A stretch of 21,585 bases of DNA. Source: Clostridiaceae bacterium (GTDB lineage Bacteria > Bacillota > Clostridia > UBA1212 > DUPL01). The notes under the pieces are model-generated. The model did no database searches. It was not told the origin of the DNA and worked only from the letters and a program-made list of their open reading frames with translations. Both the position numbers and the translations under genes were made by a program. Numbering within the stretch: position 1 is the stretch's first letter; each line of letters starts with the position of its first letter. Below, piece after piece: positions 1 through 7,669 of the stretch. Location of the stretch: positions 1-21,585 of the forward strand of contig JAAYLF010000393.1 in assembly GCA_012522035.1 (NCBI GenBank), read 5' to 3'.

Positions 1-2
1 GC

Positions 3-668
3 AAGGCGATTCTTGAAGTAATGCTGGAGATGAGAAAAGAGGGCAGGAAAGTTCCATACATGGTGTTCTGGAGCGGTGCAAACGAAGACATTGGATGGGG
101 CGTGGTGGACATAACGTATGAGGAGTTTTACAAGGATGAAAGGTACAAGGACTGCTGGGTTTATTGGGAAGGAAAGCCTTTGCATCTGGTTACAGGAATT
201 CCAGCGGAGCATCCAAAGGAATTTACAATCCGGAAGATGGGCGGACTTAATCCAATGCCTGGTGTGTCGGAGTGGAGTTTCCTGAATATTACCAATGTTC
301 CATCAAGGGATGAGGATGGATATGTAGAGCAGATGTGTGTTTGTGTGGCCGCCCAGGAGACGTACATGACCGAGCCTACTGCGCATGGCAGAAATCACGG
401 CATATTCTTTTATGAACAGTGGAAGAGGGCATTCAAGTTCAGACCAAAGGTTATCACAATCACATGGTGGAACGAGTGGACAGCACAGAGGTTTCTTGAT
501 GAATTTGGAAACTCCAGATTCGTTGACAACTACAATCAGGAATACAGCCGTGATATTGAGCCAATGGAAGGCGGACATGGGGATCAGTATTATCTGTGGA
601 TGAAGCAGTACATAAAAGCTTATAGAAATCTTGAAGAATGTCCAAGACTTGTGGAGGAAGGATATTAG
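3..668 (+). CDS. C-terminal part of a glycoside-hydrolase-like protein (5' end cut by the window)
   Basis: The frame is open from base 3, so the gene begins before the window; the first ATG at 21 is probably internal. About 221 residues are visible, ending in TAG. The fragment is rich in Trp and Tyr. It has a buried beta-strand followed by WWNEW (about residues 149-153 counted from the ATG at 21) and then a segment with FVDNYNQEYSRDIEP (167-181). This resembles the last strands and the C-terminal helix of TIM-barrel glycosidase-like proteins of the GH71/GH99-like type, in which a Trp-Asn-Glu-Trp segment lies near the end of the barrel. That assignment comes from remembered family patterns, and the catalytic residues cannot be named. 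The next gene starts 65 bases downstream, behind its own likely promoter, and encodes a sugar-type oxidoreductase, which fits a carbohydrate locus. Confidence 0.6.
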   Translation, partial: KAILEVMLEMRKEGRKVPYMVFWSGANEDIGWGVVDITYEEFYKDERYKDCWVYWEGKPLHLVTGIPAEHPKEFTIRKMGGLNPMPGVSEWSFLNITNVPSRDEDGYVEQMCVCVAAQETYMTEPTAHGRNHGIFFYEQWKRAFKFRPKVITITWWNEWTAQRFLDEFGNSRFVDNYNQEYSRDIEPMEGGHGDQYYLWMKQYIKAYRNLEECPRLVEEGY

Positions 669-676
669 TTACCGAC

Positions 677-704
677 TTGAATTTTGGGTCTTGTGATGTA
701 TAAT
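677..704 (+). promoter_or_regulatory. Probable sigma-A promoter for the Gfo/Idh gene
   Basis: TTGAAT at 677-682 and TATAAT at 699-704 are separated by 16 bases. The start codon at 734 is about 30 bases downstream, and an AGGAGG ribosome binding site sits at 722-727. No terminator is visible between the preceding gene and this promoter, so some read-through from upstream is likely. Confidence 0.55.
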
Positions 705-733
705 GTAAGTAAAAAAATGCGAGGAGGATACAA

Positions 734-1942
734 ATGAACAGGAGGATAAAGATAGGTGTTTTCGGTGCCTGGAGAGGACAGTCTTTCATAAGTCTTCTCA
801 AGCATTTCAAGGAAGAGGCATATTGCTGTGCAGTATGCGACAAGAACGAACAGATGCTGGAACATGTAAAGCAGTGGTGTGAGGAAGACACCCGGTTTTT
901 CACTGATGTGGATGATTTTTTTGAATTTGAAATGGATGCTGTTATCTTGTGCAACTACTTCCATGAACATGCACCCTATGCAGTAAGGGCATTGGACAAG
1001 GGAATCCATGTACTTAGTGAAACTACTGCTGCAGGCACTTTGAAGGAGTGCGTGGAGCTTGTTGAAGCACAGGAGCGTTCAAGTGCAATTTATGCTCTTG
1101 CAGAAAACTATCCATACATGCTGTGCAACCAGGAGCTTGAAAGAATCTACAAAGGCGGCACGCTGGGCAAAGTCATTTATGCTGAAGGCGAATATGTTCA
1201 TCCCATGAACATAAATGAGGCAAAATACCTTACCCCAAATTCACTGCATTGGAGGGCATGGCTGCCGCGCACATATTATCTTACCCATTCCCTTGCTCCT
1301 TTGATGATGATAACGGATACCATGCCTGTTTATGTCAATGCAAAAAGTGTTCACTCGGAGCTTTTTGATGAAATGCTTGTAAAGACAGGTATAAGAAAGG
1401 TAAGTGACATGGTTTCCATTATGCTGGTTGAAATGGATAATGGTGCTTTGTTCAGGGTGACCGGCAGTGCTAGCTTTGGCCCGCATGGCAACTGGTATCG
1501 ACTTGCCTGTGAAAAGGGTGGTGCAGAATCCATAAGGGGCAATCAAAATCTTGTAAGGCTTGCGTACAACCCCTGGAACACACCAGAGGGAGAGGAGACA
1601 GAAAGGACATATCAGCCTGAATGGCCTTCCCACAAGGAGCTTGCTGAAAAGGCAGGTCACGGTGGAGGAGACTTCTGGGTGATCTATCATTTTCTGAATA
1701 ATATCAAGGAAGGCACCAAACCATACTTTGATGTGTACAAGGCTGTTTCCATGTCTGCAGTGGGAATTCTGGCATGGAGAAGCTCGCTTGAAAGAGGAGC
1801 GGAGTATAAAATACCGGATTTTAGGAACAAGGCAGAGAGAGATAAGTGCAGAAATGACGATCTGTCGCCTTTTCCTGATGAAAACGGAAAAGCAACTCTG
1901 CCCTGCTCATCAAAATATGCGGACTGGTATAAAAAGGTGTAG
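734..1942 (+). CDS. Gfo/Idh/MocA family oxidoreductase
   Basis: This 402-residue protein is probably an NAD(P)-dependent sugar or cyclitol dehydrogenase-like enzyme of the cytoplasm; its substrate is unknown. The N-terminal Rossmann domain starts with a beta strand and the glycine-rich GVFGAWRG (8-15). It continues to the end of the nucleotide domain at HVLSETTAAG (92-101), where most relatives carry Glu-Lys-Pro. Here Glu96 is kept but the lysine is replaced by threonine. The C-terminal half has the expected alpha/beta sandwich with a THS segment where the family usually has its catalytic His. The start is supported by AGGAGG 6 bases upstream. The gene ends in a strong terminator, so it is at most co-transcribed with the glycosidase-like gene before it. 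Family assignment is firm and activity uncertain because of the missing lysine. Confidence 0.88.
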   Translation: MNRRIKIGVFGAWRGQSFISLLKHFKEEAYCCAVCDKNEQMLEHVKQWCEEDTRFFTDVDDFFEFEMDAVILCNYFHEHAPYAVRALDKGIHVLSETTAAGTLKECVELVEAQERSSAIYALAENYPYMLCNQELERIYKGGTLGKVIYAEGEYVHPMNINEAKYLTPNSLHWRAWLPRTYYLTHSLAPLMMITDTMPVYVNAKSVHSELFDEMLVKTGIRKVSDMVSIMLVEMDNGALFRVTGSASFGPHGNWYRLACEKGGAESIRGNQNLVRLAYNPWNTPEGEETERTYQPEWPSHKELAEKAGHGGGDFWVIYHFLNNIKEGTKPYFDVYKAVSMSAVGILAWRSSLERGAEYKIPDFRNKAERDKCRNDDLSPFPDENGKATLPCSSKYADWYKKV

Positions 1943-1948
1943 TTAAAA

Positions 1949-1975
1949 GCCCGGCCAGAGGCCGGGTTTCTTATT
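1949..1975 (+). terminator. Rho-independent terminator after the Gfo/Idh gene
   Basis: A perfect 7-bp GC stem, CCCGGCC (1950-1956) with GGCCGGG (1960-1966), has a 3-base loop and is followed by TTTCTTATT. It closes the upstream unit 7 bases after the stop codon. Confidence 0.88.
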
Positions 1976-2040
1976 CTGTGATGATTTTTTCACAATACTT
2001 TGATAAAATATACTGAACACAGAATTTTAGGAGGCTAAGG

Positions 2041-3768
2041 ATGAAACTTCTCTGGAGACTAGGAAAAGAAGCTATACGATACAAAGGCCTTTATTTTATT
2101 GCCATTTTTTCTACCTTTTCGCTGACCATCCTCAACCTTGCCGCTCCCAAAATACTTACCAGGATGACAGGCATAGTTGAAAGCGGGGAAAGCCAGAAAT
2201 ATTTTGATTTGATTCTTAAACTGACATTTATACTGATTGCCTTGTATCTGCTAAGGGTATTATTCAGATACCTGTCAAACTTTTTGGCACACAAGGCTGC
2301 CTGGCAGCTGGTTGAGGATATAAGGGTTAGAATATATGACCATATACAGGGGCTGTCCATGAGTTTTTTCCACGATAAGCAGACAGGAGACCTGATGAGC
2401 CGGGTTATTAATGATACTGTGACCTTTGAGCTATTATACGCTCATATCATACCTGAAATGCTAACAAATGCAGTGACCGTAATTGGCGTAATGGTAATGC
2501 TGCTTGCGATAAATTACAGACTTGCGCTCTTAACCTTTATTCCAATTCCTTTTATACTGATTGCAGGTTGGTTGTATGCAAAGAAGGTAAGACCGAATTT
2601 TAGGGCAGCACAGAAATACCAGGCTGAAATTAATGCGAAGTTGCAGGACAACTTTTCAGGAATACACGAAATACAAGCATTCTGCCAACAGGAATATGAG
2701 TCCAGCCAGGTAAGACAGAAAGCAAAGGAATACACTAAAGCAAACCTTCACGCTCTTAACTTAAGCGGAATATTCCATCCATCAGTTGAATTTCTGTCCT
2801 CCACAGGCACCATTATAGTTGTGGGTATAGGTGGAATGTTTGCTCATAAGTGGGGATTGTCCGTTTCAGACATAATTGCGTTTTTGCTTTATTTGTCCCT
2901 GTTCTACGCGCCCATATCTTCTCTTGCAAGAGTGCTGGAGGAAACGCAGCAGGCGTATGCGGGAGCAGAAAGGGTAATGGCTGTTCTGGACACCCCTGCG
3001 GAAATCAAGGAAGCCAAAAATGCCATTGAGTTAAAGGATGTAAAAGGCAGAATTACTTTTGAGAATGTATCTTTCAAGTATCAGACAGGCGGAATGGTTT
3101 TGAAAGACATATCCTTTGAAGCAAAGCCTGGACAGATGATTGCCCTGGTGGGTCCTACTGGAGTTGGAAAGACAACCTTGACGCAGCTAATATCAAGATT
3201 CTATGATCCTACCGAAGGTCGTGTGCTGATTGACGGCGTTGATGTAAAGGATGTAACTCTCAACAGTCTCAGGTATCATATTGCACCAGTATTGCAGGAT
3301 ACTTTCCTGTTCAATGGAACTGTGGCGGAGAATATTGCTTATGCGAAACCTGATGCTACCATGGATGAGATTATAAATGCGGCGAAAGCAGCGAGGATAC
3401 ATAACAGCATTATGGAAATGCCTGATGGCTACCAGACCCGGGTTGGGGAAAGGGGGCTTAGACTGAGCGGCGGCCAGAAGCAGAGAGTGGCCATTGCAAG
3501 AGCAATTCTTAGAAACTCGCCTATCATTATACTTGACGAAGCTACTGCATCTGTAGATGTGGAAACGGAAAGAGAAATACAAAAGGCAATTGCTTCCCTT
3601 GCAGGAAAGAGAACAATAATTGCCATTGCCCACAGACTGTCTACTATACAGAATGCGGACTTGATACTTGTTCTCGAAGAAGGAAGAATTGTACAGAGAG
3701 GTACGCATGAAGAACTTATGCAGCAGGATGGTCTGTATAGAAGAATGTCCAAATCCCAAAGCGCATAA
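2041..3768 (+). CDS. ABC exporter half-transporter (membrane domain fused to ATPase)
   Basis: This 575-residue type IV (MsbA/BmrA-like) exporter half probably works as a homodimer that moves a lipophilic or drug-like substrate out of the cytoplasm. The N-terminal domain (about 15-300) has six membrane helices. The nucleotide-binding domain (about 335-575) is complete: Walker A GPTGVGKTT (371-379), Q-loop Gln419, signature LSGGQ (475-479), Walker B IIILDE ending in the catalytic Glu500, and the switch His531. Length is normal for the family. AGGAGG at 2029-2034 fixes the start. It stands alone between two terminators, and no partner half-transporter is adjacent, which favours a homodimer. The substrate cannot be inferred. 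Confidence 0.93.
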   Translation: MKLLWRLGKEAIRYKGLYFIAIFSTFSLTILNLAAPKILTRMTGIVESGESQKYFDLILKLTFILIALYLLRVLFRYLSNFLAHKAAWQLVEDIRVRIYDHIQGLSMSFFHDKQTGDLMSRVINDTVTFELLYAHIIPEMLTNAVTVIGVMVMLLAINYRLALLTFIPIPFILIAGWLYAKKVRPNFRAAQKYQAEINAKLQDNFSGIHEIQAFCQQEYESSQVRQKAKEYTKANLHALNLSGIFHPSVEFLSSTGTIIVVGIGGMFAHKWGLSVSDIIAFLLYLSLFYAPISSLARVLEETQQAYAGAERVMAVLDTPAEIKEAKNAIELKDVKGRITFENVSFKYQTGGMVLKDISFEAKPGQMIALVGPTGVGKTTLTQLISRFYDPTEGRVLIDGVDVKDVTLNSLRYHIAPVLQDTFLFNGTVAENIAYAKPDATMDEIINAAKAARIHNSIMEMPDGYQTRVGERGLRLSGGQKQRVAIARAILRNSPIIILDEATASVDVETEREIQKAIASLAGKRTIIAIAHRLSTIQNADLILVLEEGRIVQRGTHEELMQQDGLYRRMSKSQSA

Positions 3769-3790
3769 AAAAAGCACCTGTCAAGGTGCC
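3766..3790 (-). terminator. Terminator of the CD225/DUF2752 unit, shared with the convergent exporter gene
   Basis: GCACCT (3774-3779) pairs with AGGTGC (3784-3789) around a 4-base loop. On the minus strand the stem is followed by seven T, so it works best for the minus-strand unit. The TGA stop of the DUF2752 gene (3781-3783) lies inside the loop. The exporter stop is only 6 bases from the stem on the other side, so it may serve both convergent genes. Confidence 0.75.
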
Positions 3791-4197
3791 AAAATGTTTA
3801 ACGGGAAGATGTTTACGTTTCTTAAAATCCAATAAACAACAATTACTGTTATGGTGATTGTGTAAAAGGTTTTGCTAAAAGGCCGCGTTTTGACAAGCGG
3901 CTTTCCCTTTATCTTTATACCAAGCTCCATAAGATACAGATAAAAGACCAGAGGCAAAGATAGTACCATTAGAATGTTGTAATCCATGGCTTTAAGAAGA
4001 TTTCCGTGCAGCAAAGAGTGAATGCCTCTCAAAGTCCCGCATCCAGGGCAGTAAAGCCCGGTCAGGTAATTGAAAGGACAGGGCGGAAATATTCCTCCTT
4101 TGACAGGTTCAAAAAAGTATAGTAGAGCCAGTAATGCAGCTGCAGCAAAGGACAAAAGAATTATTACAGTTCTTTTCTTTATGGAAATCGCCCTCAT
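3781..4197 (-). CDS. DUF2752 small membrane protein
   Basis: This 138-residue protein has three predicted membrane helices (about 9-29, 72-92 and 111-127). Between the first two is the family hallmark CPF...LTGLYCPGCGTLRG, with Cys40, Cys50 and Cys53. This defines DUF2752, whose biochemical role is unknown; the cysteines may bind metal or form a disulfide. It begins 3 bases after the stop of the zinc-ribbon/CD225 gene and has only a weak ribosome binding site, which suggests translational coupling to it. DUF2752 proteins are often seen near CD225- or TM2-type small membrane proteins, as here. Confidence 0.85.
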   Translation of the reverse strand: MRAISIKKRTVIILLSFAAAALLALLYFFEPVKGGIFPPCPFNYLTGLYCPGCGTLRGIHSLLHGNLLKAMDYNILMVLSLPLVFYLYLMELGIKIKGKPLVKTRPFSKTFYTITITVIVVYWILRNVNIFPLNILAP

Positions 4198-4200
4198 TTA

Positions 4201-4575
4201 TCATATTCCCACACTTGCTATTACAATAATGATCAAATAAAAGACAGTAAATACAGCAGCAATAACTGCGGACAGTATGTTCAAGGTTTTTGCCTGCCTG
4301 GATGCTGTTATTGCTTCATCGTACAGCCCCAAAGCGATTTTCTTATCTACCTGGCTGGATTTTATAATTGCTGCAATACCAATGGGCAGGCAGCAAAAGA
4401 TTGCTGTAAGGATCGAAAAAATCAAATAGTTTGGCACATATTGTGGTGGCGGCTGGGGAGTAACATTTTGCTGATACACGTTGTTTTGTGTGTCCTGTTG
4501 AAGTTCGCTTCCACATGCTGAACAGAATTTTGCCATATTGTCTTGATTGATATGGCCACAAGCTTTACATACCAT
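4201..4575 (-). CDS. Zinc-ribbon plus CD225/dispanin-type membrane protein (copy A)
   Basis: This 124-residue protein begins with a short zinc ribbon, CxxC at Cys3/Cys6 and CxxC at Cys18/Cys21. A Gln/Pro-rich linker (about 26-47) follows. The C-terminal CD225-like domain has one helix through FSILTAIFCCLPIGIAAI (53-70), the conserved cytoplasmic-loop pattern SSQVDKKIALG, and a second helix at the end. The FCCLP-G-A core with a loop Ser/Lys-Val cluster is typical of the IFITM/dispanin superfamily. In bacteria the function is unknown; membrane association or remodelling is an inference. The start has a strong AGGAGG site and its own promoter. It is a paralogue of the gene at 4699-5100 and is coupled to the DUF2752 gene. 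Confidence 0.87.
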   Translation of the reverse strand: MVCKACGHINQDNMAKFCSACGSELQQDTQNNVYQQNVTPQPPPQYVPNYLIFSILTAIFCCLPIGIAAIIKSSQVDKKIALGLYDEAITASRQAKTLNILSAVIAAVFTVFYLIIIVIASVGI

Positions 4576-4605
4576 TTCTTGTCCTCCTGAAAAAATATAT
4601 ACATG

Positions 4606-4651
4606 TATTCTTGATTTTAGAGGCTTTAACAGAAAAAGTCAATCAAGAATA
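4606..4651 (-). promoter_or_regulatory. Sigma-A promoter framed by an 11-bp inverted repeat, upstream of CD225 copy A
   Basis: Read on the minus strand, TTGACT (4642-4637) and TAAAAT (4619-4614) are separated by exactly 17 bases. An 11-bp perfect inverted repeat, TATTCTTGATT (4606-4616) and AATCAAGAATA (4641-4651), overlaps the -35 and -10 regions, so it could be an operator or a folded element. The start codon is about 35 bases downstream. Confidence 0.7.
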
Positions 4652-4682
4652 AAAACTAGAAGGTGTAAGACCTGCTAGTTTT
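4652..4682 (-). terminator. Terminator after CD225 copy B
   Basis: AAAACTAG (4652-4659) pairs with CTAGTTTT (4675-4682). Inside is a further 4-bp stem, AGGT/ACCT, around the loop GTAAG, with one mismatch between the two stems. On the minus strand the hairpin ends in a T run. It lies 16 bases after the stop of copy B and directly before the promoter of copy A, so it separates the two paralogues into different transcripts. Confidence 0.78.
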
Positions 4683-4698
4683 GATAAAAATGTAAAGG

Positions 4699-5100
4699 TT
4701 AAATTGTTATAATAAAAGGCAATATGAACATGACAACAGACCAAATAATTGCAGCAACTACTGTGACAATCACTCCTATCAGGTTGAGAGTCTTTACCTG
4801 TTTGGATGCAGCCAATGCTCCTTCGTAGTTGCCCATGGCAAGCTCCTTGTCTACCTGGCTGGACTTGACTATTGCTGCAATGCCAAGAGGCAGACAGCAA
4901 AAGAGTGTAACAAGAATTGAAAAGACCAGATAGTTTTCCACTTTAGGCAGTCTTTCCGGGTTTACATACTGGATGTTTTGATTTGGCATTGGTTGGGTTT
5001 GCTGAGGCTTCTGGGGTTCGCCTTGCACGAGTTTGCTTCCACAGTTTTTGCAGAACTTTGCATCCTCATTGTTTACAGTACCACAACTATTGCATATCAT
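4699..5100 (-). CDS. Zinc-ribbon plus CD225/dispanin-type membrane protein (copy B)
   Basis: This 133-residue paralogue of copy A has the same architecture: a zinc ribbon (Cys3/Cys6 and Cys17/Cys20), a longer Gln/Pro-rich linker (about 25-52), and a CD225-like pair of helices with FCCLPLGIAAIVKSSQVDKE (67-86). The loop has the same SSQVDK motif and an Ala-rich stretch leading to the second helix. The start has AAGGAGG about 7 bases upstream. The gene follows the Gfo/Idh oxidoreductase by 38 bases with no visible terminator between, so it may be co-transcribed with it. Its function is unknown. Confidence 0.87.
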   Translation of the reverse strand: MICNSCGTVNNEDAKFCKNCGSKLVQGEPQKPQQTQPMPNQNIQYVNPERLPKVENYLVFSILVTLFCCLPLGIAAIVKSSQVDKELAMGNYEGALAASKQVKTLNLIGVIVTVVAAIIWSVVMFILPFIITI

Positions 5101-5138
5101 ATAGAATTCCTCCTTGTAAATTTAAAGTTATATTCAAA

Positions 5139-6107
5139 TCAATAAAGATCAACTTTGGTACCACTTTCATATGACTTGTATGCGTAATCCATCAGTTCGG
5201 TCAGATCGTACGCACTGTCAATGTCAAAGGGTATATCCATGTTGTCTATTATTCCATTTACCCAAAGGGTTGTAGGTATGGGCAGAGGCTCTTTCAATTT
5301 TGGTTCTATCCATCCTTCGCCGATATTGTATACGCACTTGTTTGAAAACCCGCCTGCGTATATCGTTCCCTTTGTACCACTGGCTTCAAATGAAATTGGA
5401 TTGTGGGATGAATCAAATCCCGTTTCGCTTACGGCTATGGCGCCATTTTCATATTCAAGTACGGATACTGCATTGTCTTCGACTTCTTTTCCTGTGACTT
5501 TTGTAAAGGTGGATGTGATTGATTTTGGCCTGCCCAAAAGCCAGCGGATAAGATACATAGGATGTGCACCCAGGTCCATCATTGCTCCGCCACCGCATTC
5601 TTTCAAGTCAAAGAAATGTGGAGGAAGCCATCCTGTTGAAGCTCCATCGTGGCAGTTTCTAATTCTTAAATATGTAACGTCCCCTACAAGTTTATTATCC
5701 AAAGCTTCCTTTATCCACAAAAAATCACTGCGTGTGCGCCAAGGATAGGAAATACAGAATTTAATGTTGTTCCTTTTTACGCTTTCCATTATTCTTTCTG
5801 CTTCCTCAACGGTAAAACACAGGACTTTTTCAGTAAAAACATGCTTCTTGTTCTCTGCCGCCTTAATAATTATACCTGTGTGCATGTTTGTGGCTGTGGA
5901 TATGACAATGCCGTCCACATCAGACGAAAGAAGAGCATCGTCAAGATTGTCAAATGCAAAGGTTCCATACTCTTTTGCTTTTTCCTCAGCCTTGCTGTAA
6001 TCCGGATCCCAGATGCCATGAATCTTGGTGTTTGGATTTTCTTTGATTTCTCTTGCATACTGATCAAAGTGAACATGCCAGGTGCCAATAAGAGCGATAT
6101 TCAGCAT
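5139..6107 (-). CDS. Gfo/Idh/MocA family oxidoreductase
   Basis: This 322-residue protein is a probable NAD(P)-dependent sugar dehydrogenase. The N-terminal Rossmann fold starts with IALIGTWHVH (4-13), and the nucleotide domain ends in TEKVLC (92-97) with the family lysine at 94. In the C-terminal domain GGGAMMDLGAH (172-182) carries the conserved Asp178 and His182. Unlike the oxidoreductase at 734-1942, all usual catalytic residues are therefore present. AGGGGG 7 bases upstream sets the start. DedA lies 55 bases upstream on the same strand and CD225 copy B 38 bases downstream. The substrate cannot be named; a sugar acid or cyclitol would be typical. Confidence 0.92.
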   Translation of the reverse strand: MLNIALIGTWHVHFDQYAREIKENPNTKIHGIWDPDYSKAEEKAKEYGTFAFDNLDDALLSSDVDGIVISTATNMHTGIIIKAAENKKHVFTEKVLCFTVEEAERIMESVKRNNIKFCISYPWRTRSDFLWIKEALDNKLVGDVTYLRIRNCHDGASTGWLPPHFFDLKECGGGAMMDLGAHPMYLIRWLLGRPKSITSTFTKVTGKEVEDNAVSVLEYENGAIAVSETGFDSSHNPISFEASGTKGTIYAGGFSNKCVYNIGEGWIEPKLKEPLPIPTTLWVNGIIDNMDIPFDIDSAYDLTELMDYAYKSYESGTKVDLY

Positions 6108-6134
6108 AATAATCCCCCTAATTCGTTTTCTTGA

Positions 6135-6163
6135 TTATATCACACATGGAACTTATATCACAC
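6135..6163 (-). promoter_or_regulatory. Extended -10 promoter candidate inside an 18-base-period direct repeat
   Basis: On the minus strand GTGTGATATAA occurs twice, at 6163-6153 and 6145-6135, with an 18-base period. The downstream copy reads TGATATAAT, an extended -10 element (TG-N-TATAAT), about 25 bases before the start codon at 6107. No good -35 is visible. It may be an internal promoter between DedA and the oxidoreductase. Confidence 0.45.
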
Positions 6164-6678
6164 TAGGAAAGATAATTAATAACGGGTTGTCCAAACAAAT
6201 ATCCTGCGCCAATAAGAACAAAGTTCCAAATTGCAATACCAACCCCTGAAGCAAAAGTGTATTTGTAAAAGTTAAGCCTTAGGGCACCTGCAGGAAGTGA
6301 CACAAGAGTTCTTGCAACAGGAATCAGCTTTCCTATGAAAACTCCCCAGTATCCTTTTCTCTCAATGGATTTTATAACCTTCTCTATCCTTTCTTTATGT
6401 TTTGGAAACTTGCTTGTATACTTAGTGATAACAAGCGTACCACCATAAAATCCTATCAGGTATAGTACCCAGCTGCCGCATAATCCTGCCAGTATGGATA
6501 CTACGTATGCAAAGAAAAAGTTAATGCCTCCTTGATAGAACCAAATGCCTGAAAGAGGCATAATGACACCTGCCGGAAAACCTGGCAGGTTCAAGTATTC
6601 GAGAAAAACGACAACAAATATGGTAATGACTCCGTACTTTGATAGATAGTCTGTAAAAACATCAATGTTGAACTCCAT
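6163..6678 (-). CDS. DedA family (SNARE-associated/VTT domain) membrane protein
   Basis: This 171-residue protein resembles the DedA family, whose members flip lipids such as undecaprenyl phosphate or phosphatidylethanolamine across the membrane. Visible signs are an early re-entrant segment with EYLNLPGFPAG, a glycine-rich helix, and the late motif GKLIPVARTLVSLPAGALR, which matches the family's G-R-x-x-P-x-x-R...P-A-G pattern with Lys for the first Arg. About four hydrophobic segments are present. ATG at 6678 is chosen because AAGGA stands about 6 bases upstream. A TTG at 6699 would add seven residues but has no ribosome binding site. It starts 23 bases after the aldo/keto reductase stop. 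Which lipid it handles is unknown. Confidence 0.87.
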   Translation of the reverse strand: MEFNIDVFTDYLSKYGVITIFVVVFLEYLNLPGFPAGVIMPLSGIWFYQGGINFFFAYVVSILAGLCGSWVLYLIGFYGGTLVITKYTSKFPKHKERIEKVIKSIERKGYWGVFIGKLIPVARTLVSLPAGALRLNFYKYTFASGVGIAIWNFVLIGAGYLFGQPVINYLS

Positions 6679-6701
6679 AAAAATCCTTTCTTTGTTCAAA
6701 C

Positions 6702-7633
6702 CTAAATAATCTCTAACAGCATATCCATGTGTTCTTTTTGAATGCTTCTTTCGGTGTGCCTTAATACCTCATCCATCTGCCCAATGCTTGAAAAGGAAAT
6801 GACAGGCAAGGCGCAGAAGGGTCTTGCAAGGACATAGTGCAGCAAAAGTTCAAGGGGGCTGTATCCGTAACTTTTGCACAAATCTTTTATTACTACTAAT
6901 GTTTTGCGGTTTTCCTCGTTATCATACATTGCTTTGCAGTTTTCATTAATCTCCGAGTTATTCATAAGTTTTATAAAATACCCTCCGGCAAGAGTCATGT
7001 ACGACATAAGGGCAAGGTTGGTATTCTTGTGGTATTCCACCATATCCTTGTCAGCCTGAACCATGTCCATCTTTTCAAAAACATTCTTGTTTGCTTTTGT
7101 CAAGGACAGCATGACCTGGTTGCAGACAAAACCCTTGGCGTTGGATTTTTTCGCATATTGCTGTGCCTCGATTATCCTTTCAAGGGTCCAGTTGGAGCAA
7201 CCATAGTAGCGTATTTTTCCGCTGTTGCACAGCTCTTCCAAAATGTCAATTATTTCGCATACCGGTACATTTCTGTCATCCCTGTGCAGAAAGTACAAAT
7301 CTATGTAATCGGTTCCCAAAGTGGCAAGGCTGGTTTCAATATCAAATTGAATATCTTTTTTGTCATCCTGGGATTCCAGTCGTGATCCGGATGTGCACCC
7401 TTTGAAGAAATCACAACGGAGGAGCGCAGGCTGGTTTCCTTTAGCCACTCGCCGATTACTTTTTCGCTGTTTCCGTAAACCCGGGCGGTATCAATAAAAT
7501 TGTAACCGGAATATACGAAATGAGAAAGCTGCTGCTTGCTTGATGATGCATCAAGGCTGTTTCCGAACCTGCCGGTTCCAAGACAGATGTTTGATACTGT
7601 CAAATCAGTTGAATTAATGCTGACATGTTTCAT
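6702..7633 (-). pseudogene. Aldo/keto reductase, reading frame broken at an A6 run (possible -1 recoding)
   Basis: Two overlapping frames together make one aldo/keto reductase of about 310 residues, the normal length. The first part (ATG at 7633) holds Asp48 and Tyr53 in DTARVYG and Lys78 in SSKGAHP. The second frame holds the fourth catalytic residue, His, in DLYFLHRDD, and the rest of the barrel. The frames join at codons ACA AAA AAG (7363-7355): moving back one base there gives MTKK followed by DIQFDIE, which is what the family expects. The zero-frame heptamer is A AAA AAG, the classic -1 slippery sequence. The alternatives are a lost A in a seven-A run or a sequencing error. Without a shift the product stops after 110 residues and lacks the His. 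It heads a minus-strand unit with DedA behind its own promoter. Confidence 0.82.
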
Positions 7634-7669
7634 TCAATACCATCCAATGTAAATATTATGGGTCTAATA

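Noticed and set aside
460..954. Minus-strand frame of 164 codons
   Set aside because: It lies opposite two well-supported plus-strand genes and has no ribosome binding site or family features.
3193..3777. Minus-strand frame of 194 codons opposite the exporter ATPase domain
   Set aside because: The plus strand there holds all ABC ATPase motifs; the opposite frame is Cys- and Ser-rich with no recognisable domain.
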